This document shows positions 14,500 to 15,578 of a stretch of DNA of 15,578 bases, piece by piece (the first letter of the stretch is position 1; every line of letters starts with the position of its first letter). Position numbers and translations under genes: made by a program. Source of the stretch: Propionibacteriaceae bacterium (GTDB lineage: Bacteria; Actinomycetota; Actinomycetes; Propionibacteriales; Propionibacteriaceae); NCBI GenBank assembly GCA_031260385.1, contig JAIRKB010000155.1, forward strand, positions 1-15,578. Direction: 5' to 3'. The notes under the pieces are model-generated. The model was not told the origin of the DNA. It was given only the letters and a program-made list of their open reading frames with translations, and did not search any database.

Positions 14500-15578
14500 A
14501 TGAGTCGGATTGACTTCGAGCCGCCGGTAGCCCTGCTGTCGGCGGCCGAGGAAACCCCTGGGGAGGCTCCCGATGAGCGTCCGATCATCGAACGGGAGAG
14601 CTTCCGAGCGCAGTTGGCGGCATGGTGGGCAAGCACCCTGCGGGTGCGCGAACAGATCTGGGTCGTCTTGGGCCCGGTCTGGCGGGCCATCAAGCTGGTG
14701 GCGCGCTCTATCACCGGGCTCGGCTGGACGACCCTGTTTGTGGGGATCTGGGCTTGGGTCGCCGCCTGGGCCTTCGGCTGGGTGGAAGCGGTCTATGCCG
14801 CAATCTTCTGCTTGGTTGCCCTTTGCTTGGGGGCCTTGTTCACGATTGGGCGGACCAATATCGAGGTGACTATGGCCTTGACCCCGCAGCGGATCCGCGT
14901 CGGACAGTCCTCGGTAGCTAGCTTCCAAGTCACTAACCTCGCCCATCGGCGGATCGGCTCGCTGTCGGTCCGTCTACCAGTTGGTGAAACCGCCGCTCGC
15001 TTCGTGCCCCCCACCCTGCACCGGGGCGAAACCCATGAGGATTGGGTGTCCATCCCGGCTACCAAGCGTGGTGTGATTCCGATTGGTCCGATTTACACCG
15101 ATCGGGATGACCCCTTTGGCTTGGTCCGTCGCGAACTGCGCTGGACCGATGTGACCGAGCTCTTCGTCCATCCCGAAATCGTCGCTCTGGACACCCTGGG
15201 ATCGGGCATTCTGCGCGACCTGGAAGGTCAGTCGACCCCGAATGTGTCGAGTGCCGACCTCGCCTTCCACGCCTTGCGGGATTATGTGACGGGCGACGAT
15301 ATGCGCCATATTCACTGGAAGTCTTCGGCTCGGCTCTCCTCAATCACCGGCGATGACCGGTTTATGGTCCGGCAGTTCCTGGATACGCGGCGAACCCATA
15401 TTGGCTTGCTTTCCGATCTCAATGCCTCACACTACGCTGATGATGACGAGTTCGAGGTCGCCTTGTCTTGCGCCGCCTCCATCGTGGCGCGGGCTTTGAT
15501 GGATGACATGGATATTACGATCATCTGTGGCAAAGAGGTGGTCGAACGGCCTAAGTCGCGTTATGCTCTGGACTGCTT
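14500..15578 (+). CDS. DUF58 domain protein, 3' end cut by window edge
   Basis: The reading frame stays open from ATG 14500 to the right edge (359 codons visible), so the gene is incomplete here. AAGGG lies 6 nt upstream of the ATG. Order of parts: a charged cytosolic N-terminus with an amphipathic stretch (1-75), two hydrophobic membrane segments (about 76-92 and 96-117), a beta-rich region (about 120-230) including the family element DPFGLV (204-209), and the diagnostic DUF58 signature LRDYVTGDDMRHIHWKSSAR (259-278). The following LSDLNAS is consistent with the degenerate vWA-like fold proposed for the family. DUF58 proteins are the regular partners of MoxR ATPases; their biochemical role is not established. 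A transglutaminase-like gene commonly follows in related clusters but would lie outside this window. Confidence 0.92.
   Translation, partial: MSRIDFEPPVALLSAAEETPGEAPDERPIIERESFRAQLAAWWASTLRVREQIWVVLGPVWRAIKLVARSITGLGWTTLFVGIWAWVAAWAFGWVEAVYAAIFCLVALCLGALFTIGRTNIEVTMALTPQRIRVGQSSVASFQVTNLAHRRIGSLSVRLPVGETAARFVPPTLHRGETHEDWVSIPATKRGVIPIGPIYTDRDDPFGLVRRELRWTDVTELFVHPEIVALDTLGSGILRDLEGQSTPNVSSADLAFHALRDYVTGDDMRHIHWKSSARLSSITGDDRFMVRQFLDTRRTHIGLLSDLNASHYADDDEFEVALSCAASIVARALMDDMDITIICGKEVVERPKSRYALDC

Noticed and set aside
13975..14946. A 323-codon minus-strand open frame
   Set aside because: It lies opposite the MoxR and DUF58 genes, which have clear family motifs, and its product is a biased Arg/Pro/Gly-rich sequence with no recognisable domain.
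1..15578. CRISPR arrays, insertion sequences, phage genes or attachment sites
   Set aside because: There are no regularly spaced repeats, transposase or integrase motifs, or terminal inverted repeats. The only tandem repeat is the short one in the FHA linker, and the tRNA is intact with no nearby integrase.

Overview
The window looks like chromosomal DNA from an actinomycete (Actinomycetota) of moderately high G+C. Three things point there: GTG starts with gene overlaps of 1 to 4 bases, a tRNA without encoded CCA, and a gene cluster that is an actinobacterial hallmark (PP2C phosphatase, FHA protein, Ser/Thr kinase, giant Ig/FN3 surface protein, MoxR ATPase, DUF58). From memory, a related kinase/FN3/AAA-ATPase/DUF58/transglutaminase/phosphatase cluster is described in Bifidobacterium as PFNA. 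Genus cannot be settled from the sequence alone.

Layout. The left edge (1-680) is on the minus strand: a tRNA-Gly(CCC) gene and a YqeY/GatB-related protein. A divergent intergenic region (680-821) follows. From there everything is on the plus strand. The first block is 822-5823: PP2C phosphatase, FHA/zinc-ribbon scaffold with a long Pro/Glu-rich linker, membrane-anchored Ser/Thr kinase, and a small FHA-like protein with a predicted DNA-binding tail. These genes are spaced by 9 nt or overlap by 1-4 nt, so they look like one operon. A 199-nt gap (5824-6022) holds a perfect 10-bp hairpin just before the next start codon and a possible 24-codon leader ORF ending flush against it. Next comes a 2483-aa membrane-anchored surface protein (6023-13474), then a MoxR AAA+ ATPase (13533-14498) and a DUF58 protein (14500 to the right edge, incomplete).

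How it may work together (inference). The kinase and phosphatase form an antagonistic pair. The FHA scaffold is the likely reader of phosphothreonine. The degenerate FHA-wHTH protein may pass the signal to transcription or serve as a non-phospho adaptor. The giant extracellular protein could sense or build the cell surface. MoxR and DUF58 are a classic pair thought to act in assembly or maturation of protein complexes, and could serve the surface protein.

There is no sign of phage, transposon, CRISPR or recent foreign DNA. The best candidates for something under-described are the hairpin/leader arrangement ahead of the giant gene, the alternating two-module cysteine-bearing repeat at the protein's C-terminus, and the FHA-like/wHTH fusion.
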